From Streptomyces violaceusniger Tu 4113 (GTDB taxonomy: Bacteria; Actinomycetota; Actinomycetes; Streptomycetales; Streptomycetaceae): DNA of 64,000 bases. The notes below the pieces were generated by a model that searched no databases, was not told the origin of the DNA, and saw only the letters and a program-made list of their open reading frames with translations. Below are positions 26,260 to 36,854 of this stretch, piece after piece (position 1 is the first letter of the stretch; the number at the start of each line of letters is the position of its first letter). Where the stretch lies: NCBI RefSeq assembly GCF_000147815.2, contig NC_015957.1:7068001-7132000 (forward strand). Reading direction: 5' to 3'. A program made the translations under genes and the position numbers.

Positions 26260-27636
26260 ATGACTACGTCAGATCGGCTCGACACCACTTCAGATCGTCA
26301 CGACGCCGCGTCGGACACGCCCAACGCGGCACCGGTCGACATCGTCTCCGCTGACGGCAAGGTCGTCCGCAAGGCCACCTTCGCGGGCGCCATCGGGTCC
26401 TTCGTCGAGTGGTACGACTACGGCGTGTACGGCCTGCTGGTCACCTACCTCGCGATCAACATCATGGGGGAGGCCGAGGCCGGGGGACTCTTCCTCACCA
26501 ACATCGGTTTCCTGATCAGCTTCGTCGCCCGCCCGTTCGGCAGCGTCATCTGCGGATATCTGGGTGACCGGCTCGGGCGCAAGGGCCTTCTCGCCACCCT
26601 GCTGGTCCTCATCTCCGCCGCGACCGCGGCCATCGGCCTCATACCGTCGTCCGGTGTCATCGGTGTCGCCGCGCCCGCGCTGCTGGTCCTGCTCCGTGTG
26701 CTCCAGGGCTTCTCGGCGGGTGGTGAGGTGGCCGGTGCCATGTCCTTCGTCGGCGAGTACGCGCCCGACACCCGCCGCAACTACATGATGAGCTTCATCG
26801 CGGTCGGCTCGTTCGTGGCCCTGATGTTCGGCAGCGCCCTCTCCGCCCTTCTCATCACGACGCTCGGCGATGACGCGATGACCTCCTGGGCCTGGCGGGT
26901 GCCCTTCCTCCTGGCCGTCCCGCTCGGCTACGTCGGCTTCTACATCCGCCGCCGGCTGGAGGAGACCCCGCACTTCGAGGCGCTGCGGGAGCAGAACACC
27001 GTCGCGCGCAACCCGCTGCGGGAGGCATTGACCTCCCCGCGCCATCTGAAGGCGATCGCCCTCACGATCTTCCTCCCGGCGCTCAACGGCCCCGGCTACT
27101 ACCTGCTGTTCGTGTATATGCCGACCTACTTGAGGTCCTCGCTCGGCGAGCACAACTTCTCGATGCTGCGGTCGCTCACCGTCACGGCGTTCAGCCTGGT
27201 GGCCATCTCCCTCTGTATCCCGCTCATGGCCCGCTTGTCCGACCGGATCGGCCGCAAGCCCGTCCTCACCGGCTCCGCCGTGGCCATGGCCGCCGTCTCG
27301 TACCCGATGTTCCGGCTCATCACCACGGGCGAGTTCGGGCTCGCCTGCATCGGCACCATCGTGCTGGCGATCGCCTTCTCCGGCCACGCCGCGGTCGTCC
27401 ACACCGCGCTCGCCGAGATGTTCCCGACCACGGTGCGCTACTCCGCCTACAGCATCGGGTTCAGCATCTCGACGATCATCTTCGGCGGCAGCGCCCCGCT
27501 GGTGATGACCGAGCTGATCGAGTCGACCGGCTCCGCGCTCGTCCCCGCCTTCGCCTCCATCATCACCGCCGTGATCACCCTGATCGCCATCGCTTTCCTG
27601 CGCGAGACCAAGGGCCGGCCCCTCACCGCCCGCTGA
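26260..27636 (+). CDS. MFS transporter, metabolite:H+ symporter (MHS/ProP) type
   Basis: 458 residues, twelve predicted membrane helices. The MHS signature is clear: AGAIGSFVEWYDYGVYGLL after a short polar N-terminus, the loop GYLGDRLGRKG, and RVLQGFSAGGEVAGAMSFVGEY. Family members carry proline, betaine, citrate, shikimate, 2-oxoglutarate and similar acids with protons. It opens the pxpABC operon (28 bp to pxpA), so uptake of 5-oxoproline or a derivative is the likely role (inference). Confidence 0.9.
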   Translation: MTTSDRLDTTSDRHDAASDTPNAAPVDIVSADGKVVRKATFAGAIGSFVEWYDYGVYGLLVTYLAINIMGEAEAGGLFLTNIGFLISFVARPFGSVICGYLGDRLGRKGLLATLLVLISAATAAIGLIPSSGVIGVAAPALLVLLRVLQGFSAGGEVAGAMSFVGEYAPDTRRNYMMSFIAVGSFVALMFGSALSALLITTLGDDAMTSWAWRVPFLLAVPLGYVGFYIRRRLEETPHFEALREQNTVARNPLREALTSPRHLKAIALTIFLPALNGPGYYLLFVYMPTYLRSSLGEHNFSMLRSLTVTAFSLVAISLCIPLMARLSDRIGRKPVLTGSAVAMAAVSYPMFRLITTGEFGLACIGTIVLAIAFSGHAAVVHTALAEMFPTTVRYSAYSIGFSISTIIFGGSAPLVMTELIESTGSALVPAFASIITAVITLIAIAFLRETKGRPLTAR

Positions 27637-27664
27637 ACCACCCACCCCGGCACAAGGAGACACC

Positions 27665-28471
27665 ATGGGAATCAACTCCGTAGCCGTCGTCGCCGACCTC
27701 GGCGAGAGCTTCGGCAACTACACCATCGGGGACGACGGAGCCCTGCTCACCCTCGTCACCTCGTCGAACATCGCCTGCGGCTTCCACGCCGGTGACCCGC
27801 GCATCATGGACCGGACCGTCGCGGGCTGCGTCGCGCGCGGCATCGAGCTGGGCGCCCACCCCGGCTACCCCGACCTCGTCGGCTTCGGCCGTCGTCTCAT
27901 CGAGGCGTCCGAAGAGGAGATCCGTACCGATGTGCTCTACCAGCTCGGCGCGCTGGACGCCTTCGCGCGGGTGCACGGCGGCACCATCAGCCATGTCGCC
28001 CCGCACGGGCGGATGGGCTCGATCGCGCAGACCGACGCCAAGCACGCGCGGGCCATCACCGACGCGATCGCCGCATACAACACCGACTACATCGTCATCT
28101 GCCAACGCGGTCTGCTCGCCGAGGAGTCGCGCAAGCGCGGGCTGGAGGTCGGCTATGTGTTCCTCGCCGACCGCGGCTACGGCGACGACGGCATGCCCGT
28201 CCCCCGCTCACAGGAAGGCGGCCTCATCCACGACCCCGAGCTGATCGGGCAGCGCTCGGCCCAGGTGGTGCGGGAGGGCACCGTGCGCTCGGTCAACGGC
28301 AATGTGGTCCCGCTCGGCCACGACGCCGATGTGCTGCTGCTGCACGGCGACCACCCGTCCGTCCTCGCGAACGGCACCGCGCTGCGCGGCGCGCTCGGCG
28401 CCGCGGGCATCCGCGTCGCCGGGCTGCGCGAGGTCCTGGCGGAAAAGGCGGAGGTCGCGCTCGCCGGCTGA
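27665..28471 (+). CDS. pxpA: 5-oxoprolinase subunit A (LamB/YcsF family)
   Basis: 268 residues. Family motifs: ADLGESFGNYTIGDD at the N-terminus, SNIACGFHAGDP, GIELGAHPGYPDLVGFGRR and, later, HGDHPS near the C-terminus. The usual DLNCD start is shortened to V-A-D. PxpA works with PxpB and PxpC to open 5-oxo-L-proline (pyroglutamate) to glutamate at the cost of ATP in the cytoplasm. pxpB starts 19 bp downstream. The divergence of the N-terminal motif leaves room for an altered lactam substrate. Confidence 0.92.
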   Translation: MGINSVAVVADLGESFGNYTIGDDGALLTLVTSSNIACGFHAGDPRIMDRTVAGCVARGIELGAHPGYPDLVGFGRRLIEASEEEIRTDVLYQLGALDAFARVHGGTISHVAPHGRMGSIAQTDAKHARAITDAIAAYNTDYIVICQRGLLAEESRKRGLEVGYVFLADRGYGDDGMPVPRSQEGGLIHDPELIGQRSAQVVREGTVRSVNGNVVPLGHDADVLLLHGDHPSVLANGTALRGALGAAGIRVAGLREVLAEKAEVALAG

Positions 28472-28490
28472 CGGCCGAGCGCACCAGGCG

Positions 28491-29234
28491 ATGACCACAG
28501 CACAGTACGGCGCCCTCACCGTCGAGCCCTTCGGGGACTCGGCGGTGATGGTGACCATCCCCCACCCCGACCAGGCCATCCGAAGGGCCGGGATCGTCGC
28601 CTTCCGCGACCGGTTCCTGGCCCACCGCCCGCACGGCGTGCTCGATGTCGTCTCCGGTCTGGAGTCCCTGCTCATCGAGTTCGACCCGCTGCGGACCGCG
28701 CTCGAGCATGTGGAGTACGCGGCCCGTCTGGTGGCGCGGTGGGCGCCTTCGCCGTCGGAGGGTACGGGTACGGCCCGCCCGCGGGCGGTGCGCGCGTTCA
28801 CCGTCCCCGTCGTCTTCGACGAGGAGACCGGCCCGGATCTGAGGTCCGTCGCCGAGGAACTGGGCCTGGCCCCCGCCGAGGTCATCGAGGCCATCGCGGA
28901 GTCCACCTTCACGATCTCCCTCCTCGGCGCGGCGATGGCCCCGATGATGGACGGGCTCAAGGTGCCCAGACCGGTGCGCCGGCGGGCCGAACCGCGGACG
29001 GACGTCGCCCCCGGAGCGATCATGATCGCCGGGACCAACGCGATCATCCAGCCGTTCCCCGGTCCGACCGGATGGCGTGTCGTCGGGCGCACCCCGTACA
29101 CCATCGTCGACATCTCCCGGCCGGACCCCGTCTCGTTCGGCACCGGCGACATCGTGCGCTTCGTCCCCGTGCCCCGGGACGAGGCCCCGGTGCGGGATGC
29201 CGGTTTCCTGCTGCCGGTGGAGGAGGCCGTATGA
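28491..29234 (+). CDS. pxpB: 5-oxoprolinase subunit B (KipI-like, allophanate hydrolase subunit 1 domain)
   Basis: 247 residues. The N-terminal EPFGDSAVMVTIP and the C-terminal PTGWRVVGRTPYTIVD and GDIVRFVPV stretches are characteristic of the AHS1/KipI family. The usual GFAYL motif is replaced by ISLLGAAMAPMMDGL. PxpB and PxpC together phosphorylate the substrate for PxpA. The stop overlaps the pxpC start (ATGA), giving translational coupling. The altered central motif is worth noting, since in homologues it lies near the functional site. Confidence 0.88.
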   Translation: MTTAQYGALTVEPFGDSAVMVTIPHPDQAIRRAGIVAFRDRFLAHRPHGVLDVVSGLESLLIEFDPLRTALEHVEYAARLVARWAPSPSEGTGTARPRAVRAFTVPVVFDEETGPDLRSVAEELGLAPAEVIEAIAESTFTISLLGAAMAPMMDGLKVPRPVRRRAEPRTDVAPGAIMIAGTNAIIQPFPGPTGWRVVGRTPYTIVDISRPDPVSFGTGDIVRFVPVPRDEAPVRDAGFLLPVEEAV

Positions 29235-30253
29235 CGACCGTGGCGCTGGACATCACGAGCACCGGATGGGTCACCACGTTCCAGGATCTCGGCCGCCGCG
29301 ATACGGAGCGGCGCGGTGTCCCCACCGGTGGCGCGGCCGACCAGCACTCGGCGGCCGTGGCGAACCGCCTGGTGGGCAACGCCCGGGGCGCGACACTGAT
29401 CGAGAACTTCGGCGGCGAACTGGGCCTGGTCCCCGACGCCGACGTCCTGCTGGCGGTGACCGGCGCACCCGCCCGGGTCACCGTCGGCGGCGCGCCCGTC
29501 GACACCTGGTCGCCGCTGGTGGTACCGGCGGGCCAGGAGCTACGCGTCCGCGGGGACATGAGCCGGGGGATCCGTACCTATCTGGCCGTGAACGGCACAC
29601 TCGCCGCGAAGACCCTGCTGGGGAGCGCGGCCCCGGACGCCAGGATGGGATTCGGGCAGGTCATCGCCCCGGGTGAACGGGTGCTGCTGGGCACGGAGTT
29701 CCGGGGATTCGGCCATCGGCTGTTCGCCTCGCCGTTGTTCCGGCTGCCCGTCCCCGTTCCGCGCTTCGACGACGGGCCCTGGGTCGTCGACGTCGTCGCG
29801 AGCCACGGCGTGCGCACGATCCCCGGCATCCGTGAGCTGATCGCGGAGTCGGCGTACGTCGTCACCCCGCGCTCCAACCATGTGGGGCTGCGGCTCGACG
29901 GGCCGGTGCTGCATCCGGACTCCGACACCGAGATCGTGTCGCACGGAGTGCCCATCGGGGCGCTCCAGATCCCGCATGCCGACGAGCTGATCGTGCTCGG
30001 CCGCTACCGGAGCCTGACGGCGGGCTATCCGATCGTCGGTGTCGCCTCGCGGGCGTCGCTGCCCCTGCTCGGACAGGCCGGTCCGGGGCGGGAGTTGCGG
30101 TTCCGCTGGGCCGACCGCGAGGTCTCGCTGCGCCGCTTCGCGCGGCGCGAGGCGGAGGTGTGCGCACTGGGGCAGGCGGCCGCCGAGGCGTTCGGCGCCC
30201 TCGGTTTCGGGGAACCCTTGTCCCGCAATAAACGAGAAGATATTCTCACTTGA
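29231..30253 (+). CDS. pxpC: 5-oxoprolinase subunit C (KipA-like, biotin-dependent carboxyltransferase-type domain)
   Basis: 340 residues. AHS2-family landmarks: TFQDLGRRDTERRGVPTGGA at the N-terminus, LIENFGGELGL, RTYLAVNG, then SNHVGLRLDGP and HGVPIGALQIPH. The typical family G-x-P-x-S-G-A is GVPTGGA here. The ATG at 29231 overlaps the pxpB stop. The 3' end overlaps a palindromic element (30230-30251) that appears to control the next gene. Confidence 0.9.
   Translation: MTTVALDITSTGWVTTFQDLGRRDTERRGVPTGGAADQHSAAVANRLVGNARGATLIENFGGELGLVPDADVLLAVTGAPARVTVGGAPVDTWSPLVVPAGQELRVRGDMSRGIRTYLAVNGTLAAKTLLGSAAPDARMGFGQVIAPGERVLLGTEFRGFGHRLFASPLFRLPVPVPRFDDGPWVVDVVASHGVRTIPGIRELIAESAYVVTPRSNHVGLRLDGPVLHPDSDTEIVSHGVPIGALQIPHADELIVLGRYRSLTAGYPIVGVASRASLPLLGQAGPGRELRFRWADREVSLRRFARREAEVCALGQAAAEAFGALGFGEPLSRNKREDILT
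30230..30251. promoter_or_regulatory. Candidate operator of the oxoprolinase regulon, copy 2
   Basis: AAACGAGAA-GAT-ATTCTCACTT, containing the inverted repeat GAGAA-GATA-TTCTC, 38 bp before the SDR start. It aligns with 25995-26016 with the common pattern RAAYGMGAA-N3-ATTCTCAYTY, and its left half AAACGAGAA recurs exactly at 25764. Confidence 0.5.
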
Positions 30254-30288
30254 AATCGGAATCTCATTTGTGTGGTAGAGGAGGAACG

Positions 30289-31086
30289 GTGACGACGTTG
30301 TCCGGCAGGACCGCTCTCATCACAGGAGCGGGCAGTGGGATGGGCCTGGAGACCGCGCGGCTGCTCGCCCAGGACGGCGCCACCGTCGTGCTGCTCGGGC
30401 GCAGACAGGAGGCGCTCGACGCCGTCGCGGCCACCATCCGCGACGAGGGCGGCACGGCACTCGCCCTCGCCGCCGATATCACCAGTGCCGACGATGTGAC
30501 ACAGGTCCTCGACCGGGTCCACGCCGAACTCGGCCCCGTAGACGTCCTGGTCAACAACGCGGGCAGCTCCTCGACGGTGCTCAACCCGCAGTGGCTCCCG
30601 CACGACGAGTGGCGTCACGTCCTGGAAGTGAACCTCACCGCGGTCTTCCAGCTCACCCAGGCCGTGCTGCCCGACATGCTCGGCCGTGGCGGCGGGACGA
30701 TCGTCACCGTCTCCTCGCTCGCCGCCGTCAACCCCAATCTGCTCGGCGGCGCCGCCTACGGCGCGGCCAAGGCCGGGGTCCGCAACTTCATGACCTTCCT
30801 GCACAACACCTTCCGCAACCAGGGGCTGCGCGCGATCACCGTGCTCCCCGGTGAAGCGGACACCCCCATCCTCGACAACCGCGCCCGCCCTCCGGCCCCG
30901 GAGGAGCGCGCCGAGATGGTACGGCCCGCGGACGTGGCCCAGGCCATCCGCCTCGCCGTCACCCTCCCCCAGCGCGTCGTCCTCCAGGAGATCGTCGTCG
31001 CCCCCACCCGGCAGCGCGACACCTCCGCCGACCTCGAGATCAGCCGCTGGGCGGGCGCACCCGCCGGCGCCACACCGCAGCCCTGA
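30289..31086 (+). CDS. Short-chain dehydrogenase/reductase in the oxoprolinase cluster
   Basis: 265 residues from a GTG at 30289 with a strong GAGGAGGA ribosome site. Cofactor motif TGAGSGMGLE, NNAG motif, and catalytic Ser/Tyr/Lys in VSSLAA and YGAAK. The C-terminus resembles SDRs of the YdfG/sepiapterin-type group (RVVLQEIVVAPTRQRD). It follows pxpC by 35 bp and precedes an aminotransferase by 23 bp, so it probably oxidises or reduces an intermediate of the same pathway. Substrate unknown. Confidence 0.88.
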   Translation: MTTLSGRTALITGAGSGMGLETARLLAQDGATVVLLGRRQEALDAVAATIRDEGGTALALAADITSADDVTQVLDRVHAELGPVDVLVNNAGSSSTVLNPQWLPHDEWRHVLEVNLTAVFQLTQAVLPDMLGRGGGTIVTVSSLAAVNPNLLGGAAYGAAKAGVRNFMTFLHNTFRNQGLRAITVLPGEADTPILDNRARPPAPEERAEMVRPADVAQAIRLAVTLPQRVVLQEIVVAPTRQRDTSADLEISRWAGAPAGATPQP

Positions 31087-31109
31087 ACACCCGCCACCAG
31101 GAGGAGCGC

Positions 31110-32279
31110 ATGCCGCCCACCATCACCACGCAGCCGCCCCCGTTCGCCACCGCCGAGGCCGTCGCCCGCATCGCGGCCGCCTCCCGCCGGACGCAGCAGC
31201 CGCAGTCCCGGGCCGACCTGGTCTCCCTCGCCATGGGCGAACCCGACTTCGACACCCCCCGCCCCGTGACCGAGGCGGCCCACGCCTCGCTGCGCGCCGG
31301 ACGCACCCACTACTCACCGCTGCTCGGCGAACCGGCACTGCGCGAGGCGCTCGCCGAGAAGCTCACCGGCCTGGCCGGGACAGCGGTCAGCGCCGCGGAC
31401 ATCCTGATCACCCAGGGCGGGACCGCGGGCCTCGCCGCCTCGATCCTCGGCATCGTCAACCCCGGCGACAAGGTGGTCATCCCCGACCCCACCTACTCCC
31501 TCTACGCCGATCTGGTCAGCATGGCCGGAGCCACCGTCGTGCCCGTCCCGCTCGCGCCGGACCTGCACTGGGACCTCGACCGGCTCGCCGACGCCCTCAC
31601 CGGCGCCCGGCTCTTCGTCTTCTGCAACCCCGGCAACCCGACCGGCATCGTGCACAGCCGCGAGGAGCTCGAAGCGCTCGCCGAGCTGCTCGACGCCACC
31701 TCGACCATCGTCATCTCCGACGAGGCGTACTCCGACCTCGACTACACCGGCCGCCCGTTCACCTCGGCGATCTCGCTCGACGGCCTGCGCGACCGCACCG
31801 TGTACTGCCAGACCTTCTCCAAGAGCTACGCCATGACCGGCTGGCGCGTCGGCTACCTGTGGGGCCCGTCGGCGCTCATCCAGGCGTCGGCACGCATCCA
31901 CAACACCTTCAACGGCTCGGTGAACACCTTCGTCCAGGACGCCGCGCTCGCCGCGGTGCGAAGCTGCGACGAGGACGTGGCCCGCATGCGCGAGGCGTAC
32001 GAGCAGCGGCGCGACATCATGCGTACGGAACTCGCCGCGATCCCGGGCCTCACGCTCAGCTCGCCCGAGGGCGCGTTCTACCAATTCCCGTGCTACGACC
32101 TGGACTTGCCCTCGGTGGAGGTCGTCGCGGCACTCCGCGCCCACGGCGTCGCCGTCCGGCCCGGAAGCGAGTTCGGCGCCCAGGGCGAGGGGCACCTCCG
32201 GCTGTCGTACGCTGCCAGCGCGCAGGCCATCACCGAGGGCGTACGCCGACTGGCCGAGGGCCTGTCGGCCCTGCGGTGA
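31110..32279 (+). CDS. Class I/II pyridoxal-phosphate aminotransferase
   Basis: 389 residues. Fold type I landmarks: LAMGEPDFDTPRPV, HYSPLLGEPALREAL, the substrate region FCNPGNPTGIV, ISDEAYSDLDY with the PLP-contacting Asp and Tyr, and the Schiff-base Lys in TFSKSYAMTGWRVGY. C-terminal Arg for the substrate carboxylate in GHLRLSYA. The closest types are aspartate/aromatic aminotransferases. GGAGG precedes the ATG. In this operon it would turn the glutamate-type product of PxpABC into the matching 2-oxoglutarate-type acid (inference). Confidence 0.9.
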   Translation: MPPTITTQPPPFATAEAVARIAAASRRTQQPQSRADLVSLAMGEPDFDTPRPVTEAAHASLRAGRTHYSPLLGEPALREALAEKLTGLAGTAVSAADILITQGGTAGLAASILGIVNPGDKVVIPDPTYSLYADLVSMAGATVVPVPLAPDLHWDLDRLADALTGARLFVFCNPGNPTGIVHSREELEALAELLDATSTIVISDEAYSDLDYTGRPFTSAISLDGLRDRTVYCQTFSKSYAMTGWRVGYLWGPSALIQASARIHNTFNGSVNTFVQDAALAAVRSCDEDVARMREAYEQRRDIMRTELAAIPGLTLSSPEGAFYQFPCYDLDLPSVEVVAALRAHGVAVRPGSEFGAQGEGHLRLSYAASAQAITEGVRRLAEGLSALR

Positions 32280-32311
32280 GCGCCGTCCCCCACCCGACGA
32301 GGAGTCGACCC

Positions 32312-32887
32312 ATGCGCAGTGACACCGAGCGCAACCGCAGGCACCTCATCAAGGCCGCCGCGCTGCTTTTCGAGAACTCGCCGACACCGGTCAGCCTGGC
32401 CGAGATCGCCAAGCACGCCGAGGTGTCCACCGCGACGGCCTACCGGCACTTCTCCTCCGTCGAGGAGATCCTGCACGCGTTCCGGGCCCAGGTGGGCTCC
32501 GAGCTACGGGACTTCAGCGGCCGGCAGACCACACGAGGCATGGTGAGGCTCGAAGCGGTGTCGCGGTACTGGGTGTCCCTCGTCCTGGAACACGGCGGTG
32601 CGATGGCACAGATGCGGTCGCACCGCGGCTATCTCGAACGGCTGAGTGAGGGCACCGGCTATCTCACCCCGCAGGCGGAGGCGCTCACCGAACCGCTGCG
32701 GCAGACCACCGAGGAACTCGGTCTAGGGGATCTCGGGGACGAGGCCCTGTATTTGTGGAACGCGCTGTTCGATCCGCGGGACATCCTCGACCTCATCAAG
32801 AGTGGACGTACCGAGGACGAGGCGGCCACCCGCCTCGTGGCCGCCCTGCGCGGCGCCCTGATCGGCTGGTCCGCCCCCAGCCCCTAA
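32312..32887 (+). CDS. TetR-like regulator of the oxoprolinase cluster
   Basis: 191 residues. Helix-turn-helix: RRHLIKAAALLFENSPTPVS and AEVSTATAYRHFSSVEEIL. The C-terminal ligand domain is of no recognised subtype. It lies 32 bp after the aminotransferase in the same direction with its own GAGGAG site. It is the only regulator inside the cluster, which makes it the best candidate for binding the shared palindromes at 25995 and 30230. Confidence 0.85.
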   Translation: MRSDTERNRRHLIKAAALLFENSPTPVSLAEIAKHAEVSTATAYRHFSSVEEILHAFRAQVGSELRDFSGRQTTRGMVRLEAVSRYWVSLVLEHGGAMAQMRSHRGYLERLSEGTGYLTPQAEALTEPLRQTTEELGLGDLGDEALYLWNALFDPRDILDLIKSGRTEDEAATRLVAALRGALIGWSAPSP

Positions 32888-32943
32888 TCTGGGCGCGGCA
32901 ACCGCACGACCCACGGATCCACGCCCGGCTCGCCCTCACCTGA

Positions 32944-34305
<1,362 letters not shown>

Positions 34306-34393
34306 CCCGCGGCGCACAAGACGGCGCACACCGCGACGCACCCGAAAGCGCATCCGAAGACACACACGACGGCGCACACGAAGGCAACCTCCT

Positions 34394-34439
34394 GCACGCG
34401 AAGGCAATCCCGTCAGGGCTTGGGCTTGCCTTCGCGTGC
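34394..34439. terminator. Stem-loop after gdhA
   Basis: Perfect 14-bp arms GCACGCGAAGGCAA (34394-34407) and its complement at 34426-34439 around an 18-nt loop. It lies between gdhA and the aldo/keto reductase, ending 25 bp before the latter's ATG. It may act as a terminator or as a leader structure for the next gene. Confidence 0.6.
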
Positions 34440-34464
34440 GCTCCAACTCCTACTGTCCCCGGGC

Positions 34465-35460
34465 ATGGAGACCACGGCGCACAACAGAACACTGGGCCGC
34501 AGCGGCATCGAGGTGAGCGCTCTCGGCTTCGGCTGCTGGGCCATCGGCGGTGAGTGGCAGTCCGCCGACGGGCAGCCCCTGGGGTGGGGCAAGGTCGACG
34601 ACGAGGAGTCCGTACGGGCGATTCAGCGCGCACTCGACCTCGGCGTCACCTTCTTCGACACCGCCGACGCGTACGGCACCGGCCACAGCGAACGCCTGCT
34701 CGGCCGCGCCCTCGGCAAGCACCGCACCGACGTCGTCATCGCGACGAAATGGGGCAACCTCTTCGACGAGCGGACCCGCACCTGCGACGGGCAGGACGAC
34801 TCCCCGGAACACCTGCGCCGCGCCCTGACCGCCTCACTGCGGCGCCTGAACAGCGACCACGTCGACCTGTACCAACTCCATATCTCCGACGCCGACCCCG
34901 AGCGCGCCGCCCAACTTCGCGACGCCTGCGAGGAGTTGGTGCGCGAGGGGCTGATCCGCGCGTACGCCTGGAGTACGGACGACCCCGCCCGGGCTGCCGT
35001 CTTCGCCCAGGGTCCGCACTGCGCGGCCGTCCAGCACCGCCTGAACATCCTCCAGGACGCGCCCGAACTCCTTGCCCTCTGCGCGGAGTCGAACCTCGCC
35101 AGCGTCAACCGCAGCCCCCTCGCCATGGGACTGCTCACCGGCAAACACACCGCCGGGCGCGCCCTGGACAGCGCGGACATCCGCAACGCGCCCCCCGCCT
35201 GGCTGCCGGGCTTCATCGCGAACACGGGCGCGGACCCGGCCTGGCTCCAGCGGGTCGACGCCCTGCGGTCCATCCTCACCAGCGACGGCCGCACCCTCGC
35301 CCAGGGCGCCCTCGCCTGGATCTGGGCCCGCAGCTCGCGGACGATCCCGATCCCCGGCTTCCGTACGGTCGCCCAAGCCGAGGAGAACGCGGGCGCGCTG
35401 GCGAAGGGGCCGCTCACCGCCGGTCAGATGACCGACATCGACCGGATCCTGGGGCGCTGA
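34465..35460 (+). CDS. Aldo/keto reductase
   Basis: 331 residues. The catalytic tetrad is visible: Asp and Tyr in FFDTADAYGTGHSE, Lys in VIATKWGN, and His in YQLHISD. The C-terminal NADPH-binding region RTIPIPGFRTVAQAEEN is intact. It is related to the YajO/Tas-like AKR group, acting on aldehydes or ketones with NADPH. The ATG at 34465 follows the stem-loop. No clear functional partner. Confidence 0.9.
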   Translation: METTAHNRTLGRSGIEVSALGFGCWAIGGEWQSADGQPLGWGKVDDEESVRAIQRALDLGVTFFDTADAYGTGHSERLLGRALGKHRTDVVIATKWGNLFDERTRTCDGQDDSPEHLRRALTASLRRLNSDHVDLYQLHISDADPERAAQLRDACEELVREGLIRAYAWSTDDPARAAVFAQGPHCAAVQHRLNILQDAPELLALCAESNLASVNRSPLAMGLLTGKHTAGRALDSADIRNAPPAWLPGFIANTGADPAWLQRVDALRSILTSDGRTLAQGALAWIWARSSRTIPIPGFRTVAQAEENAGALAKGPLTAGQMTDIDRILGR

Positions 35461-35729
35461 GCGCGGATCCCGGCCGGGCGGCGACAGAAGGTCCACGGAG
35501 CGACATAGGGCGCGTTCGACTTCTTCAGGCGAACCTCGCCGTGGTGCTCTTCTTGCTTCATCTCTTGACGTGTCTGGTTCAGACCTTTAATTTCACCCAT
35601 CGCCCGTCTGCGAAAAGCCGTGCCTCTGCGATGGTGGACCACCCGCTCCGCAGCTGTGTCGGCGTTGGCCGTCGGTGTCCAGATCCCCCACCCGTGACAG
35701 CGGCAACATCCGCACAGCGAGGAGCGCAC

Positions 35730-36641
35730 ATGCAGGAGAGCAGAGACATCGGATCGCCCAGGACGACGTCCGTGGCCATACGGCTGCTGGTGCTGTTGGC
35801 CACGCTGCTGGGCCTGGCGGTCGCCCCCGTCCACGCGACGGCGCGCAGCGCGGACGCGCCGTTCAAGGTCCTGGCCTTGTACAACGGTACGTGGGACGCC
35901 GCCCACATCAACTTCGTCCATGAAGCGAACGAGTGGTTCCCCCAGCAGGCGGCCCAGAACGGCTTCACCTACACGGCGAGCAACAACTGGAACCTGCTCG
36001 CCGACGGCGGAGTCGACGACTACAAGGTGGTGCTGTTCCTCGACGACCTGCCGCAGACCTCCGCCCAACGTGCCGGGTTCGAGCGCTATATGCGCGCGGG
36101 CGGCGCCTGGATGGGGTTCCACGTAGCGGCCTTCACCACCGAGGCGCAGAGCTGGCCCTGGTATCACAACGAGTTCCTCGGCAGCGGCAACTTCAAGTCC
36201 AACACCTGGGGGCCGACCACGGCCACCCTGAAGGTCGAGGACCGGACCCACCCGTCCACCAAGGCCCTGCCCGCCACCTTCACCTCATCGGTCAGCGAGT
36301 GGTATAGCTGGTCGAACGACCTGCGGCAGAACCCGGACATCAAGATCCTGGCCTCCGTCGACCCGAGCAGCTTCCCGCTCGGCACCGACCCCAACCAGAC
36401 CTGGTACAGCGGCTATTACCCGATCCTGTGGACGAACAGCAAGTACAAGATGCTGTACGCGAACTTCGGCCACAACGCGATGGACTACGACACCAACACC
36501 CCCCTGTCGTCCACCTTCGCGAGCCAGACACAGAACCGCTTCCTCCTCGACGGCCTGAAGTGGCTCGGTGGCACGAACGGCTCCCAGTCACCGGCCCCCT
36601 CCACCCCCGACTCCGCCCGGACGCCCATGACGCACAAGTAG
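35730..36641 (+). CDS. Secreted ThuA-like domain protein
   Basis: 303 residues. A signal peptide (basic start, LLVLLATLLGLAVAPVHATA) shows export. The mature part is a ThuA-like, glutamine-amidotransferase-fold domain: FKVLALYNGTWDAAHINFVHEANEWFP, YKVVLFLDDLP, AGGAWMGFHVAAF, and YPILWTNSKYKMLYANFGHNAMDYD. ThuA-like domains occur in sugar-utilisation loci and secreted PQQ or polysaccharide enzymes; the catalytic role is not established. ATG 35730 has GAGGAG upstream. A perfect hairpin follows at 36707. Confidence 0.85.
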   Translation: MQESRDIGSPRTTSVAIRLLVLLATLLGLAVAPVHATARSADAPFKVLALYNGTWDAAHINFVHEANEWFPQQAAQNGFTYTASNNWNLLADGGVDDYKVVLFLDDLPQTSAQRAGFERYMRAGGAWMGFHVAAFTTEAQSWPWYHNEFLGSGNFKSNTWGPTTATLKVEDRTHPSTKALPATFTSSVSEWYSWSNDLRQNPDIKILASVDPSSFPLGTDPNQTWYSGYYPILWTNSKYKMLYANFGHNAMDYDTNTPLSSTFASQTQNRFLLDGLKWLGGTNGSQSPAPSTPDSARTPMTHK

Positions 36642-36706
36642 CCCCCACACCACCGAGAACCCACGGGGACACCCCGGGAGCCCGACTCCCGCCCACCCCC
36701 GCCCAG

Positions 36707-36730
36707 GCCGCCCCGGAAATCCGGGGCGGC
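36707..36730. terminator. Perfect hairpin after the ThuA-like gene
   Basis: Arms GCCGCCCCGGA and its exact complement separated by only AA (36718-36719). Factor-independent-type GC stem without a U-run, 65 bp after the ThuA-like stop. Confidence 0.75.
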
Positions 36731-36854
36731 CACCTTCGTCGGCGATGCGCTGATCGTGCTGCGCAGCAACGGGCCAAAGGCCGCCGTTTACGGCATCCAC
36801 GTGAGCACAGCGGTGGTGATGCTGGCGATCAGCGTGCTCCTGCTCATCGCGTAA
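36731..36854 (+). other. Possible C-terminal remnant of a membrane protein
   Basis: After the hairpin the frame is open to a TAA at 36852 and would encode GDALIVLRSNGPKAAVYGIH followed by a hydrophobic tail ending in VLLLIA. Codon use is normal for the genome and the tail looks like a last membrane helix, but there is no proper start (GTG 36756 would give 32 residues). I do not recognise the family. The remaining gap to 37027 shows nothing else. Confidence 0.3.

Noticed and set aside
30851..32311. Upstream extension of the TetR-like frame across the aminotransferase
   Set aside because: Arg/Pro-rich shadow of the SDR and aminotransferase genes; the regulator begins at 32312 with its own ribosome site.
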